64,000 bases of DNA from Macrotis lagotis (lineage: Eukaryota; Chordata; Mammalia; Peramelemorphia; Peramelidae), in contig NC_133661.1 in NCBI RefSeq assembly GCF_037893015.1, positions 188,554,491-188,618,490 on the forward strand, in the 5' to 3' direction. Positions 1-10,758 of this stretch are shown in pieces; position 1 is the stretch's first letter, and every line of letters begins with the position of its first letter. The translations under genes and the position numbers were made by a program. Under the pieces are notes generated by a model. It had not been told where the DNA came from. It ran no database searches and saw only the letters and a program-made list of their open reading frames with translations.

Positions 1-54
1 GTGTGGCCTTGGGCAAGCCACTTAACCCATTTGCCTTGCAAAAACCTAAAAAAA
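1..54 (+). repeat. tRNA-derived marsupial SINE, 3' part
   Basis: The window opens inside a SINE. The conserved tail is present (GTGTGGCCTTGGGCAAGCCA, then the stretch ending CCTTGCAAAAACCTAAAAAA). It matches the 3' half of the full copy at 3416-3567. The tRNA-like head lies outside the window. Confidence 0.85.
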
Positions 55-1320
55 GGAATTAATGTTATTTAGATCTGGAAGAGAACTTAGAGATAATCTA
101 AACTAAAGAAGTAAAATTATTTTCATTAAATTATATAGTTTACTATTATAAAAATTCTTGATATCATATTATTTACAAGAGTCCTGCTTCCTCAGATGAA
201 AAACTATCCTAAGCAAAAGAATGAAAGTTGATGCTGATATATTTCAAAGAAAATAATTTAGGCACCATATCTTCTTTCAATCTTCTGTATGATTTAAAAC
301 TGGTTTAATTTAATTGTTCCCATTTTATGAATTAATGGCACATACAAACACAAATTAAATTGAATAATAATAAAATGCATAAAAATCTTTAGTATGTTCT
401 AGATATGGCCATGTGACCTATAGACAGAACCATGCTGCCACAATCTGTTCTTTAATGGAATCAAATATGATTTGGACATTTGTTCATTCATTCACTTACC
501 AAACATTTTAAGACTATATGATGCAAGGATTCTATATTTCTTTTTACCCATGTAGCTGGGATAAAGATAGGAGGCAAAAAAAGTTTGATAATTAAAAAAG
601 CAATAAAAAATAAAAATATAGCTGGAGGAAATGCAAAATCTGGAAAATAAAATATCTACAACCTCATGGAGCTTACAGATCAGTAAAGAGAGTACAATGA
701 CATAACCATAATCTATAAAAGAAATTATTATACAGGTGTTTTAGATAAGGGAACAAGATAAAGTATCATGTAAGATCATAAGGAGAGGTTTATTAATAAC
801 AGATGAAAAAGTTTTTGCCAAGGGATCCAAGTCTTCACAGAATACTTGATTTTTAGTTTCAGCTTTAATGGTTCAAGAGCAATTCTAGAAGTGAAGAAGA
901 AAGTCATTTAATGAGCAAGAAAAAGTGATGTGAGACAAGGCATAGAAATGTGAAATAATGTATATGTATTTGGTGGAAAGGGATAGAAGAAGAAGAAGAA
1001 TTGAGTATCCATATCCAGTTTTGCTAGAGTCTAAGGTACATAGAAGGGAATAATAAGAAGTAAGACTGGAAAGATGAAATGGAAATAATCTGAATGTCAT
1101 AAATGGTTTGGGAACTAATAAAGAAATAAGTAAGTCTTTGTTCAAAGGAATAGCATGAATAAATCAATTAAAAGATTTGTTTTTTTTTATCCCCACCCTC
1201 AATCATTCATGTGATCTTATTTCATTGATGAATATACCTGGATAATTTCTTATCTTTCCACTTGCCTTTGTTTATTTAAAAAGCATCAGTTCACAATAAT
1301 GTGCTCTGTTGTTTTTAAGT
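55..1320. other. no gene or recognised repeat
   Basis: This is AT-rich sequence with a purine-rich stretch near 900-1100. The short open frames here are low-complexity and resemble no protein family. I see no repeat that I can name. Confidence 0.5.
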
Positions 1321-1321
1321 T

Positions 1322-1461
1322 GTTTTGTCAGTTGCCCTTGACACTCTTTTTGACCCCATTTGGGGTTTTTCTTGGCATAGATATGGGAGTTTTTTACCAT
1401 TTCCTTCTCTAGTTCATCTGTTAGATGAGGAACTTAAACACACTTGGAAAGTGACTTGTCC
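1322..1461 (-). repeat. MAR1-like SINE, 3' tail part
   Basis: Read on the minus strand, this is the tail shared by the MAR1-type SINEs at 2366-2585 and 20352-20580: a GAGGAAACTGAG-like stretch, the 'AACCACTCC' region, then 'CCAAGAAAACCCCAAATGGGGTC'-like sequence with diverged bases. It abuts a plus-strand SINE head at about 1462. Confidence 0.7.
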
Positions 1462-1748
1462 AGATGCAGTGGATAGAGCACTTGCTTTGGAGTCAGGAAG
1501 ATGGGAGTTCAAGTGCAACCTCAGACACTGGCCACTTACTAGGTGTTTGACCTTAGGTAAATCACTTAATCTTGATCACTCATATCCAGGATTATCTACA
1601 ATCATCTTGATTCATATCCGGTCATTGGACTCAGATGGCTCTGGAGAAGAAAGTGTGATTGTTGATTCAAACATCCAACCCTCCCCCAACTCAAATCCTC
1701 CTTGATGACATGGTTTTCTTTGAGAATGAAGGACAAACAACCACAAGC
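1462..1748 (+). repeat. tRNA-headed SINE with a long unrelated tail
   Basis: The head (GCAGTGGATAGAGCAC with a GAGTTCAAGTGCAACC B-box region) is the common marsupial SINE head. The tail after about 1580 is different and ends in GAGAATGAAGGACAAACAAC. The reading frame at 1325-1705 crosses this element and its neighbour and is not a gene. Confidence 0.7.
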
Positions 1749-1921
1749 TAAGAAGTATCTGAGACTGAATTTGAATTAAAAAAAAATGTGTCTCCCTGAT
1801 TCAAGGTCCAACACTCCAACCACTGCAATACCCTTTTCTTCCAATTGTCAAAATTTTCAGTGAATTAATTTACAAAAATATAAAATAATTATGTTAAGAT
1901 GATTAAAATAACCAGACTGCA

Positions 1922-2125
1922 TAGGTTTGTGATGTGATGCAATTGAAAGAATGCTAGCTCTATATTCAAAGGATATAGGCTGAAATAGCATCTTTGTTTA
2001 GTACAATATGAACTTGAACAAATCAATTCACTTTCCTCATATTCTTCATGTATAAAAGGAGGGAACTGGATTAATAATCTTTAAGTACCCTTTCAACATC
2101 AAACTTGATGATCTTATACAAAATA
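1922..2125 (+). repeat. MIR-like SINE, degraded
   Basis: The order of weak motifs fits a MIR-class element: a tRNA-like head, then the 'CTTTCCTCAT..CTTCATGTATAAAA' core resembling the CCTCAGTTTCCTCATCTGTAAAA motif, then a tail resembling CCCTTTCAACTC. It is heavily diverged. Confidence 0.5.
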
Positions 2126-2365
2126 AAATCAGAATAGTTATAAATGATCAATTAGGTCAATCATAAAGCATTGACTGCAACATTATTTTATGAAATCATA
2201 AATATGTCTGAAACATATAATTATGGAAAGAATAGTTATGATTTTTTAAATTAATGCATAGCACCCAGATAATGGAACTTCTTGATGGGCTTTGTACTAT
2301 TCAGACCACTTCTGGATAATTGTTTTCAATTTCAGGTTCAAGAAAGAAAATTTCAAGAAGAATAT

Positions 2366-2585
2366 TTATAAACTTGGAAACATCTAAACTGGCTCAGCAG
2401 AAAGAGTACTAGATCTGCAGTCAGGAAGACCTCAGACACTTACCAGATTTGTGATTCTGGGCAAGCCTGCCTTAATACACTGAAGAAGGAAATTGTAAAC
2501 CACTCCAATATTTTTGTTTTATAATCTCATGTTCCACGAGGTCACAATGAATTGGACACAATTGAGCAAGTCAACAGCAATTAAA
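2366..2585 (+). repeat. MAR1-like SINE
   Basis: A tRNA-like head (GGCTCAGCAGAAAGAGTACTAG) is followed by the GACCTCAGACACTTACCAG region. The tail carries AATTGTAAACCACTCCAATA and GAGGTCACAATGAATTGGAC, the RTE-type tail seen in MAR1 SINEs. Confidence 0.7.
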
Positions 2586-3224
2586 AAACTGGGTCATATT
2601 AAGAAGAGTTCAACTAGAATGGGAAAAGGTGAAGAAACCATGTGGTGCTAATACTCCAATAGATTTATGGTCTCTTAATGTGGATCTTCCTTCCAATGAG
2701 GCAGATTATAATCCTTTCATTGCCTGCCCATTCTGTACTTCCCATCTATGTCCTTTTATTAGTTCACTTCAAGTTATTTGCCAAAAGTGAAGATGAAAAT
2801 GGAAAAATTCAACATGTCCTCCTATTTCCTTTTAAATGCTACCTATTTTTTCTTGTTATGATCTTTAGGATAACATATTTATCTTGTACATTCAAATCTT
2901 TTAAATAATTAATAATAATTACTATAACTCTTCTATTTGAAATACTGAACCCAGTAGGTGTTAATTATTAGACTGATAGAAATAGGCTGATATTTTTTTC
3001 TGTACTTGCAAAGAAGATGATGTAACATTGAAATGTTATTTTCTCAAATTCTTTTGTTATGACAAGATACTAGTAGAGCAAGTGACTTTTGTATTTTGCT
3101 TCTCCCTTGATTTTGCTAGGCACCCACATCTTTTTTTCCCAGGCTTTTGGTGGTATCATATATATGTTTTTTCCTGCATAATCCTTTATTTATCAACTAT
3201 TATAGCCTATCCACATCCGTCACA
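2586..3224. other. no gene or recognised repeat
   Basis: This is AT-rich sequence. The two short frames at 2678-2908 and 3028-3246 are rich in hydrophobic residues because of base composition and match nothing that I know. Confidence 0.45.
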
Positions 3225-3955
3225 TCACTCAATAGTCATGCAATAAATATTTATTATGTGCCAGGAGCTGTATTAAATGCTGGGGATACAAAAAGAAGCA
3301 AAGTACAATCCCAATCCTCAAGAAGTACACAATCTAGTGGGAGAGACAACAATTAAAAAATGTGAAAACATTCTTTATTCTGGATAATTAGGAAATAATT
3401 AAAAGAAGGAAGACAGGGGTGGCTAGGTGGCATAGTGGATAAAACACCGGCCCTGGAGTCAGGAGTACCTGGGTTCAAATCCGGTCTCAGTAACTTAATA
3501 ATTACCTAGCTGTGTGGCCTTGGGCAAGCCACTTAACCCCGTTTACCTTAAAATAAACTAAAAAACAGAAGAAGGAAGGCATTAGAATGTTGGGGAATGA
3601 GGTATAAGAATACTGGAAAGGTAGGAGGTGCTAGGTTATGAAGAATTTTGAACTTCAAACAGAAGATTTTTATTTGATTCTGGAGATGTTAGAAAGCCCT
3701 AGGAGTTTATTGAGTAGAGTGGTGGCATGGTTGAACCTGTGCTTTATTAAAAAAAAACACCTTTGTATATGAATAAAAGATGGATTAGACTTGGAAAAAT
3801 TGAGGCAAATAGATTCCCTAGCTTGCTATTGAGTAATCCAGGCAGGAATGGAACAGGGGCCTGCACCAAGAGTGGTGGCAGTGTCAAAGGAAAGAAGGGG
3901 TAGAATGGGAGAGTTGTAAAGGTAAAATCAATTGTGTCTTTCCATTACCTTCTGG
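3225..3955 (-). repeat. L2 LINE fragment (3' end and ORF2 C-terminal region), split by a SINE
   Basis: The left edge carries the reversed L2 3' end (AATAAATATTTATTATGTGC and 'CAGGAGCTGTATTAAATGCTGGGGATACA'). After the inserted SINE (3416-3567), the sequence continues with motifs whose reverse complement encodes the L2 ORF2 C-terminus, for example the complement of 'CTATTGCAATAGTCCAGG' and 'GGCCTGCACCAAGAGTGGTGGCAGTG'. No open frame remains. Confidence 0.75.
3416..3567 (+). repeat. full-length tRNA-derived marsupial SINE
   Basis: This is a complete element: GGGGTGGCTAGGTGGCATAG, the A-box-like TGGCATAGTGG, the B box GGGTTCAAATCC, the conserved TGTGGCCTTGGGCAAGCCAC, and an A-rich tail. Near-identical 12-bp flanks (AGAAGGAAGACA and AGAAGGAAGGCA) look like the target-site duplication. 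It sits inside the minus-strand L2. Confidence 0.9.
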
Positions 3956-4314
3956 GTGTTTGCCTTACATTATCATATCATGTGATATGGGGAATCATTT
4001 TAGGGGCTTAAGATATTGTACTTAGGGAAAAATATTTGGAGATGGAAGGTTTATAGTAATTGTTACCAACTTTTTAAAAGGCTTCAATATAGAATAGAAA
4101 GATGTTGTCAAGAAGATCATATCTAGAACCAATAGGTGACATTTAAAAGGAAGCAGATTCTTATTTGTTAGAAGGAACAACTTTTTTTAAAAAGTAAAAC
4201 ATCTTGAAGATAGAAATGGACTTTTGGGTAAAGAATAATTTGTCACTGGAAAAATATTAAGAATAGCTTCAATAATCATCTGTGTGGAACATTGTGGAAT
4301 ATATTCTTGTAGAG
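3956..4314. other. no gene or recognised repeat
   Basis: This is AT-rich non-coding sequence between an L2 and a MIR fragment. Nothing was recognised. Confidence 0.4.
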
Positions 4315-4480
4315 GTGAAAGATTGGGTTCTGATATTTGTTATCTGTGTTATCTAGAGCAATTCAATTTCTCTGTACCTCAGTTTTATCATCTATGCAAC
4401 AAGGAAGATACAAATTAATTACAAACTCTAAATTCCTTCTAGCTCTAAGGGCAATAATGCCATGAAATAAAATTACACTA
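4315..4480 (+). repeat. MIR-like SINE, 3' half
   Basis: It contains CTCTGTACCTCAGTTTTATC followed by CATCTATGCAAC, the usual MIR core, then a 'AAATTCCTTCTAGCTCTAA' tail common in mammalian MIR/MON elements. Confidence 0.6.
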
Positions 4481-5479
4481 CTATGTCTCTCTATAAGATT
4501 CTAGATAGAAGATTCTATAATTGGAAGATAGAAAGTCAAGCATAAGCAGAATAATCATAATTATTTTATACTTTAAAAAGTTTGTATTACTAGTATGACT
4601 AAGAAAAGCTGGAAAAAAAATAGCTCACCTTTTTTTGTCCCTTGAATAACTTAATAACTCCCACTGCAGGATGATTCTCCAAAGGAGGAGACTATATATC
4701 TCCATAATATAAAGATCATGTCATTAATTGATAGAGAGCAACATGAATATAGTCAGTGTTGCTGCTGAAGTTGGTACTCCCAAGGGCTTTTAATATAGTA
4801 GGGGTGAACTAGAGGAAGTCTATTTAGAATGTATTAAATCAATAGAACATTTCACAATTTTCTTTGTGGAAATATATGTATCAGACAAAGGTGTTTCAAA
4901 GAATTTTAAGAAGCATTGATAGAACAAAAGAAAGAAAGAAAGAAAGAAAGAGAAGAATCAAAGGACTGAAGGGAAAATTTTTGGAGAACGTAAGTCTATA
5001 TGATGGAATTCTATATTTGACTTAGGTATCTGAATTCAAAATGTTCAGATAGTGTTCAAATCCTGAGTTCCTTTCTCTAAAAGGGCAATGTTGGCAAGAG
5101 TGTTGAAGTCAGATTTGCATCATGTTAAAGAGTGCTATTTCTCTCTACTTGGGACCACAAATGGCACTATACTCTTACTGTGGCCCTAGTTCCAGAATTT
5201 TTTAGGAATAATTCAAAGATATCCTTGTTAGGGGAAAAGGTAAAACAAGATAGTATACAGGGATCAAAAGAAGATTGCATTGTAGTCATTTTGCTTGTTC
5301 AGTCCATTGCATTGTCTAGATTTTTATTTCAGAATTACATTAGTGACTAGTCATATGGAATTTTAGAAGGGACACTATACAAAGGCAAAGTTTGACTGTG
5401 GTGAGAAATCATGGAATGAGATGGGAAGAGCAGAAGACTTAATTAGTATTTAGGCATGAATCTTTACTCTGACATTTGG
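4481..5479. other. no gene; one (GAAA)n tract
   Basis: Apart from a short pure (GAAA)n microsatellite at 4926-4955, this stretch holds no gene or repeat that I can name. The 72-residue frame at 5132-5350 has no family features. Confidence 0.45.
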
Positions 5480-5580
5480 AAAAGATGTTTTAATAAATAC
5501 TTAAGTACCTATTATATGCTAGGAACTCTGCCAAGTCCTGGAGACACTGTGCTAAACATCAGAATAATACTTGGTTTCCT
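5480..5580 (-). repeat. L2 LINE 3' end
   Basis: The reversed L2 3' end is visible as TACCTATTATATGCTAGGAA followed by 'CTGCCAAGTCCTGGAGACAC'. It is short and diverged. Confidence 0.55.
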
Positions 5581-6019
5581 AGCTCCCAAGATTATGAGAT
5601 GCAGAAGGACCAAATTATGTATATGAACTCTTTAATAAATCAGAGAGCATTATGAAAAAGCAAGCTATAATTATTGAATAAAGGTGAAGTTGCTACTTTT
5701 TAAGCAATTAAAGAATAATTTTGCTTCAAGGTCAAAGAAAAAAAATCAGGTCCTCAGATTTTTATGAACAAAACTGAATGGGTGAAATTCATAGTGGAAA
5801 GAGCAGGGAAAGACCTCATAAAGGATCATTTTGCGGAAGAGGAAAAGGAGGAACAACAAGACTAAGTTGGTTGTCCCAGGTCACCTATATATATATTCCA
5901 CTGTGCCATCTTCACATCTTTTGGGTCATGCTTAGTTTCAATATCAGTTAAATAATAGTTCACTTCAGATTGAGAGGCTCTGATTATATCAAAAACTCTC
6001 TAGAAGTTTTCTTATCCTT

Positions 6020-6235
6020 GAAGTGTGCTAAAAGATAATATATGATATGATCAATATGAATTTATGTTTAGCATGGTTAACCATGGTTATAAATGTAGAG
6101 TTTATATCAGACTGCTTTCTGTCAGGGGGAGGAGGGAGGAAAGGGAGGGAGGGAAAAGAATGTTAAACTCAAACCCTTGCCAAAAGTGTTTGATAAAAGT
6201 TTATATTGTATGTATTTGGAAAAATAAATAAATAA
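6020..6235 (+). repeat. L1 3' end, 5' truncated
   Basis: TTTATATCAGACTGCTTTCT, a G-rich tract (GGGGGAGGAGGGAGG), then '...ATAAAAGTTTATATTGTATG' and an A-rich tail match the 3' ends of the L1 copies at 15055-15725 and 32040-33015. Confidence 0.65.
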
Positions 6236-6559
6236 AATATTTATAAAGTAATAGATAAAAATAAGATAATATAATATTTTTACCACTTGACTCTAAAGAA
6301 AACCAAGAAATCCTGCATGAGTTTTTCAATATTTTATATGCTCATATCACACCATTAAATATTTTCTTCTTAGAAAAATGCTGACAGAGATAAAAATGAC
6401 CATTTAATTTCTCATGTTTAGATGAGGAAATTAATGGATTAAATAATTTCACGATAGTTGCAAAACTTAATCAGTGGCAAATTCTCTTCTCTCTACTAGC
6501 ATATACCTATCTTAGTAATAAAAATCCAGTAACTTTAATTTTGCATTTTTTATTATTTC

Positions 6560-6740
6560 TTGTTTTCATCACAGAAATCCTGTGAGCTAAGTAGCCCATG
6601 CATTCTTAGCTCACTTAGTAGTTCACACCTCAGCCTCAGGGATTTACTTATTATCATACTGTAAATAAAAGTCAGTGGTAGTATCTGAACTTAGGTTTTT
6701 CTGACTCAAACACTCTACCCATCAACAGTGCTGTATTAGA
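6560..6740 (-). repeat. MIR-like SINE
   Basis: On the minus strand the region reads as a degraded MIR. The 'TATCTGAACTTAGGTTTTTCTGACTC' segment is the reverse of the head, and the order of motifs fits. Confidence 0.5.
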
Positions 6741-7369
6741 GTCAAATCACTATAGTCAATTGTATTTGGCTGATTACTCAGCCCAATTAGCAGTTGACAA
6801 TCATTTCTGAAACTCTTAAGCATGTTAGTGCCAAGTAGCCTGAAATTTACTGGAAATCGGAAAAACTGAAGCTAGGGGATATTTAAAATTTCTAGCAAGA
6901 GAGATGCCAGAGCTGCTGATGCTGGTATGTAAGGCAGAGTATGCATTAATGCTAATAACTATTTCCTAATTTCCTATAACAGCTTCTTTTTATTGTTTTC
7001 ATTCTTTCTTCTGATTCTCTTTCCATTCTTGTTTTTGCCCTTTCCTTCTCATTGCTGCTTTAACATTGTTACAAACATGCTATAAGAGATTTCATCTTGT
7101 TCCAGAGTTAAATCTTTCATATTTCTTTCAAAATTTAAAACTAGACAAAACATTCTTTCATTCGGTGGTCTTTGTCTTTCCTTTCATTGGTAGTATTTTG
7201 CCTTTAGAGATGGAATACTCTCCTAGATTAACTTCAGAATTCATTGAACAGAATTCATCTGCTCACTCACTCCCCAAGGAATTCTTTGGGACAGCATCAC
7301 CATTATCCTATTAAGCTCTCATCATATTTAACAAATTCATGCCATTATTGATTTAGAACTAAAAGTGAC
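6741..7369. other. no gene or recognised repeat
   Basis: The 82-residue frame at 7066-7314 has no recognisable domain and average non-coding composition. Nothing else was recognised. Confidence 0.4.
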
Positions 7370-7530
7370 TTTAGATTCTCTCTTCTATTCCACTCATCTT
7401 ATAGATAAGAAGTTGAGACTCACTTAAATGTCTTGCCCAAAGCCTTACTAATTACCAAGAACTGAGACAGGAGACAAAGCCTCTTTATTTTTATCTTCAA
7501 TCTTTTCCCTCTGTACAGAGCTGCCTCAGG
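7370..7530 (-). repeat. MIR-like SINE
   Basis: The core 'CTTATAGATAAGAAGTTGAGACTCAC' followed by 'TGTCTTGCCCAAAGCCTTACTAA' is the reversed MIR core (ATTTTACAGATGAGGAAACTGAG...CTTGCCCAAGGTCAC type). Confidence 0.6.
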
Positions 7531-8382
7531 GTAATTAAATGCTGCCAGCCACATTATAGTGTTAGACTTGAGTCCCTGAACCTCATTGTTATATTTCAAT
7601 GTTGCACTTTCAAAGTTAATAAGTATATATCTAAAAAACAGCTGGTGAAATGTCTTTAAAGGTGTTTTAACATATTAGCATTTCAATATAGATATATACT
7701 TTATGTATCTTTATGGGGAAAATAAGATGTCAGAAGGAGAAAAAAAAAAGAAATTAGACAGAGGGAAATTGGTAAATGGGAGACTCTTGGCAGCTAGAAG
7801 AGCCTTGACCTTGTACATTTGGTTTCAAATACCAACTTGATCACTAATTGACTAATGAGACCTTGGACAAATCATTTAACATGAAGGAATGAAGTAATGA
7901 TCACTTCCATTTCTTTCACAAAATGTTCTAAGATTAGACACATCATTGTGTGACAGGAACATTTACATTCATTTAGAATTCTTTGATTTTCTTTAGTATC
8001 TGGGACCTTTCTTGTCAAGATAACTTATTATTTCTTAACATATTTCATAGGTAAGGAAGTTTCTAAATAATACTTGAATTACCCAAATTCTACCATTCTG
8101 AAGTTGAATGGCATCCTTAGTTTTCTGATCTCTAAAATGTGTGTTGTAATTGGTACAATACAGGCTGAAGCTTATGATATTATATAAATCAGAAATAAAT
8201 AATAAAATATATAATGAACATGAGGCTAGCAAGATTGGACAAGATGCATAATCTGAATCTAACACAGTCTCTCTTCTTATAGATTTATAGTTTAGAAGGG
8301 AAAGTAAGATTCTGACACATTTGACTCCAATGCATAAGCATATGTATTATATGTAATATGTTATAATATTATATAAGAATAT
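7531..8382. other. no gene; a degraded SINE trace near 7780-7890
   Basis: A faint tRNA-headed SINE pattern is visible at 7780-7890 (GGCAGCTAGAAGAGCCTTGA, then CCTTGGACAAATCATTTAAC). The remainder is AT-rich with no recognised content. Confidence 0.4.
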
Positions 8383-9610
8383 ATGTTAGGTTCATTAGAG
8401 AGATATAAAACAAAATGCCGGGGTGAAGTCAAAATAGAAAGTGTTGTAGACAGGGTGATTTATAAAGGTCATATGGGAGAGGTGACATTAGAATTTGGAT
8501 CTGAAGTATGGGTAGAAATACAACAGATGAAGAAAAAGGAGGACATTGCAGTCACAGAGAAGAGTCTGAGAAAATGCATAGTGGGGGAAAAGCAAAGGCT
8601 GTTTTATGATACAGCAAGTGGTCCATGTGAACTGTGGGATAAAATATGTGAAAGGGGAATGACAAAACTTAATGGCAGATTAATCTAGATTGTGAATGAG
8701 CCTTGAGTGATGAACATCTTGAACCTTACCAGGAACACATTAAGGAATCACTGAAGACATCAAATAGATGGATGATATAATGAGATCAATAGGAAATTAT
8801 TCTGGCAGTGATATGAAGAATGGGTTTGGTGAGTGATAAAGTGAAGGCAAAAATACTTATCAAGCAGCTATGGCAATGGAGGGGCTTGTTGTTAATGAGG
8901 AACTATACTTAATGTTAGAATTGGAAATAGAGAAGGTGATAAAAGAAGTATTATGGAGGTAGAATCAATAGAAATGATAATTATTTTGATATGAGAAAGA
9001 AGCAGAAAGAAAGAAATCAAAGTAAATGACACTGAAAGAAACAGTGAGACCAGAAGGAGAAACAATCAAATATAGGGGGAGAGAATTAGTTAAGTTCACT
9101 TTAGGACATATCTTTTGAGTTGCTGGTGGGACTTGCAAGTAGAGTTCTCATGTAGGTATTCCAAAATGACAATTTTTTTTAGGTTTTTGCAAGGCAAATG
9201 GGGTTAAGCGGCTTGCCCAAGGCCATACACCTAGGTAATTATTAAGTGTCTGAGACCAGATTTGAACCCAGGTACTCCTGACTCCGAGGCCAGTGCTTTG
9301 TCCACTAGGCCACCTAGCTGCCTCTGAAATGACAATTTCTTAAAGGAAAAGTTCAGGGTCTAACATCTATATGTGAGATTCTGGTATTAAAATGATAAAT
9401 AAAACTATGAATATGAATGAAATTGAAAAGAGAAAGAGAAAACAAGAAGGAACAAAGACCTTTTGTGCAGTGGTGTAAAAAAGAATGGGAGCAAGAAAGC
9501 TTATAGAGACATAGGAGGAGGGTTAGGGAAACAGTGTTTGTGAAATCAAGAGAAAAATGTATGGAAAAAAAGGAGTGATGAATAGTGTCATATACTATCA
9601 AATTTTCAAA
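8383..9610 (-). repeat. L2 LINE fragment (ORF2 region), split by a SINE
   Basis: Motifs typical of antisense L2 ORF2 are readable: 'ACAGCAAGTGGTCCATGTGAACTG', 'GAGCCTTGAGTGATGAACATCTTGAACCTTA', 'ATTATTCTGGCAGTGATATGAAGAATGGGTT', and after the SINE 'GTGATGAATAGTGTCATATAC'. The 101-residue plus-strand frame at 8383-8688 is a chance frame within this copy. Confidence 0.6.
9176..9326 (-). repeat. full-length tRNA-derived marsupial SINE
   Basis: The element reads T-rich tail, TTTTGCAAGGCAAATGGGGT, GGCTTGCCCAAGGCCATACA, GATTTGAACCCAGG (reversed B box) and GCCACCTAGCTGCCTC. A perfect 12-bp target-site duplication AAATGACAATTT lies at 9164-9175 and 9327-9338. It is inserted in the L2 fragment. Confidence 0.9.
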
Positions 9611-9764
9611 GTTGATTCTTTGGGGAACTGACTAATCCTCATTAAAAGAATTAAGAGAAAACTCTTATTTAAAAAACAAAAAAGTTACATTTTCTCCTCG
9701 GTATATAATCTCTTTCTCCTTTACCTCTATGTCCAAGGAAATAGGGTATAAAGACAAAAACAGA

Positions 9765-9990
9765 TAAAATAAACACCAGATTTGGAATCTGAAGATTTAG
9801 GTTTCAGTTATGGCTCTGATGTTTATTTACTATGTGAGTGACTTAGTCTTAATCAGTTAGTTATTCTGTAATTTTGTTTCCTTAAACTCTTTCAGGGCAG
9901 AAACCGTTCCATTTTCATGTAACCCTAGTGCCTAGGACCACACCTAATATCTAGCTGGTCCTTAATAAATATTTATTGAATCATATAGCA
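9765..9990 (+). repeat. MIR/L2-type composite remnant
   Basis: A MIR-like head (ACCAGATTTGGAATCTGAAG) is followed by an L2-type 3' end: CAGGGCAGAAACC, 'CCTAGTGCCTAGGACCACACCTAATATCTAGCTGGTCC', then TTAATAAATATTTATTGAAT. It could be two adjacent old repeats. Confidence 0.55.
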
Positions 9991-10059
9991 GGATGAAAAA
10001 TATTATGTTGAAATGATAATTTTTTCTTAAGTGATAAAGGGATGTGTGAATTTTTTGTA

Positions 10060-10430
10060 ATCACATTATTCCCTTCTTTAAAACATTTCATGTCTCCATG
10101 GTCCAAGTTCCATAAAACTTTTATTTAGGCTGTTATTCAAAACCTACACAATATAACTCCAATCTTTTAAATCTTATCTGTAACGACTCTCTAGGTTGAC
10201 CCTTTCCACTACAGTCAGACTGGTCTACTTAACATATCTCTCCACAATCTCATGTTTTCTTACTGACATAATTTCCATTCCTGTAGTGGATAACCCTTCT
10301 AGTCTGCCTTTTCAAATCTCACTTATTGTTCTAAAGTCAGGTCAAAGTTTTATTTCTTCTGTGAAAATTCATTACCACTCTGCCTTAAAATGATTTCTTT
10401 TAGATCTCTGTTATGTACCATCCATTTATC
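10060..10430 (+). repeat. L2 LINE fragment, 3' region
   Basis: It shows the L2 coding-end pattern of C-rich short motifs: 'AAACCTACACAATATAACTCCAATC', 'CCACTACAGTCAGACTGGTCTAC', 'CAAATCTCACTTATTGTTCTAAAGTCAGGTCAAAG'. The 65-residue frame here is a decayed piece of this repeat, not a gene. Confidence 0.5.
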
Positions 10431-10719
10431 ATAGTTATGTATCCTGTATAATTTATGTGTGTAACTCAACTCACCTTTAGAATTAGAATTAGGAAGAGTA
10501 AAAATAGTAGAAATACTCATCTATTGGAGTATTATAATGGAGATACCAGAGCATAATACAATATTATATTGTAGATTACAATACAGTACAACAGTGTCCT
10601 CATTGTGTATAGTAAATACTCAAAAAATGCTTGTGGATTGATATTACAAATATTTTAATATATTATAAGAGCATGAAATTGGAAAATAATTACACCATCT
10701 TCCATCCCCTCCTGATTTT
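10431..10719. other. 5' flank of the first olfactory receptor gene
   Basis: This is AT-rich sequence with no recognised repeat. It would be the end of the intron upstream of the coding exon at 10731. No promoter is identifiable, since OR promoters usually lie kilobases upstream at a non-coding exon. Confidence 0.4.
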
Positions 10720-10730
10720 CTTCTCTTTAG
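10720..10730 (+). promoter_or_regulatory. probable 3' splice acceptor of the OR4K1-like coding exon
   Basis: A pyrimidine-rich tract ending TTCTTCTCTTTAG sits 28 nt before the ATG. Mammalian OR genes usually splice a non-coding 5' exon onto a single coding exon, and an equivalent site lies 27 nt before the ATG of the second receptor. Confidence 0.55.
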
Positions 10731-10758
10731 GTGGTAACAACCCATATAGACTGAATAA

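Noticed and set aside
3416-3567. Possible tRNA gene, because A- and B-box-like motifs are present
   Set aside because: It is the head of a multi-copy SINE with an A-rich tail and target duplication. No cloverleaf is intact.
4926-4955. CRISPR-like or satellite array
   Set aside because: It is a simple (GAAA)n tract. No array of spaced direct repeats occurs anywhere in the window.
8383-8688. 101-codon plus-strand frame that looks like a small soluble protein
   Set aside because: It lies within an antisense L2 fragment whose motifs continue on both sides.
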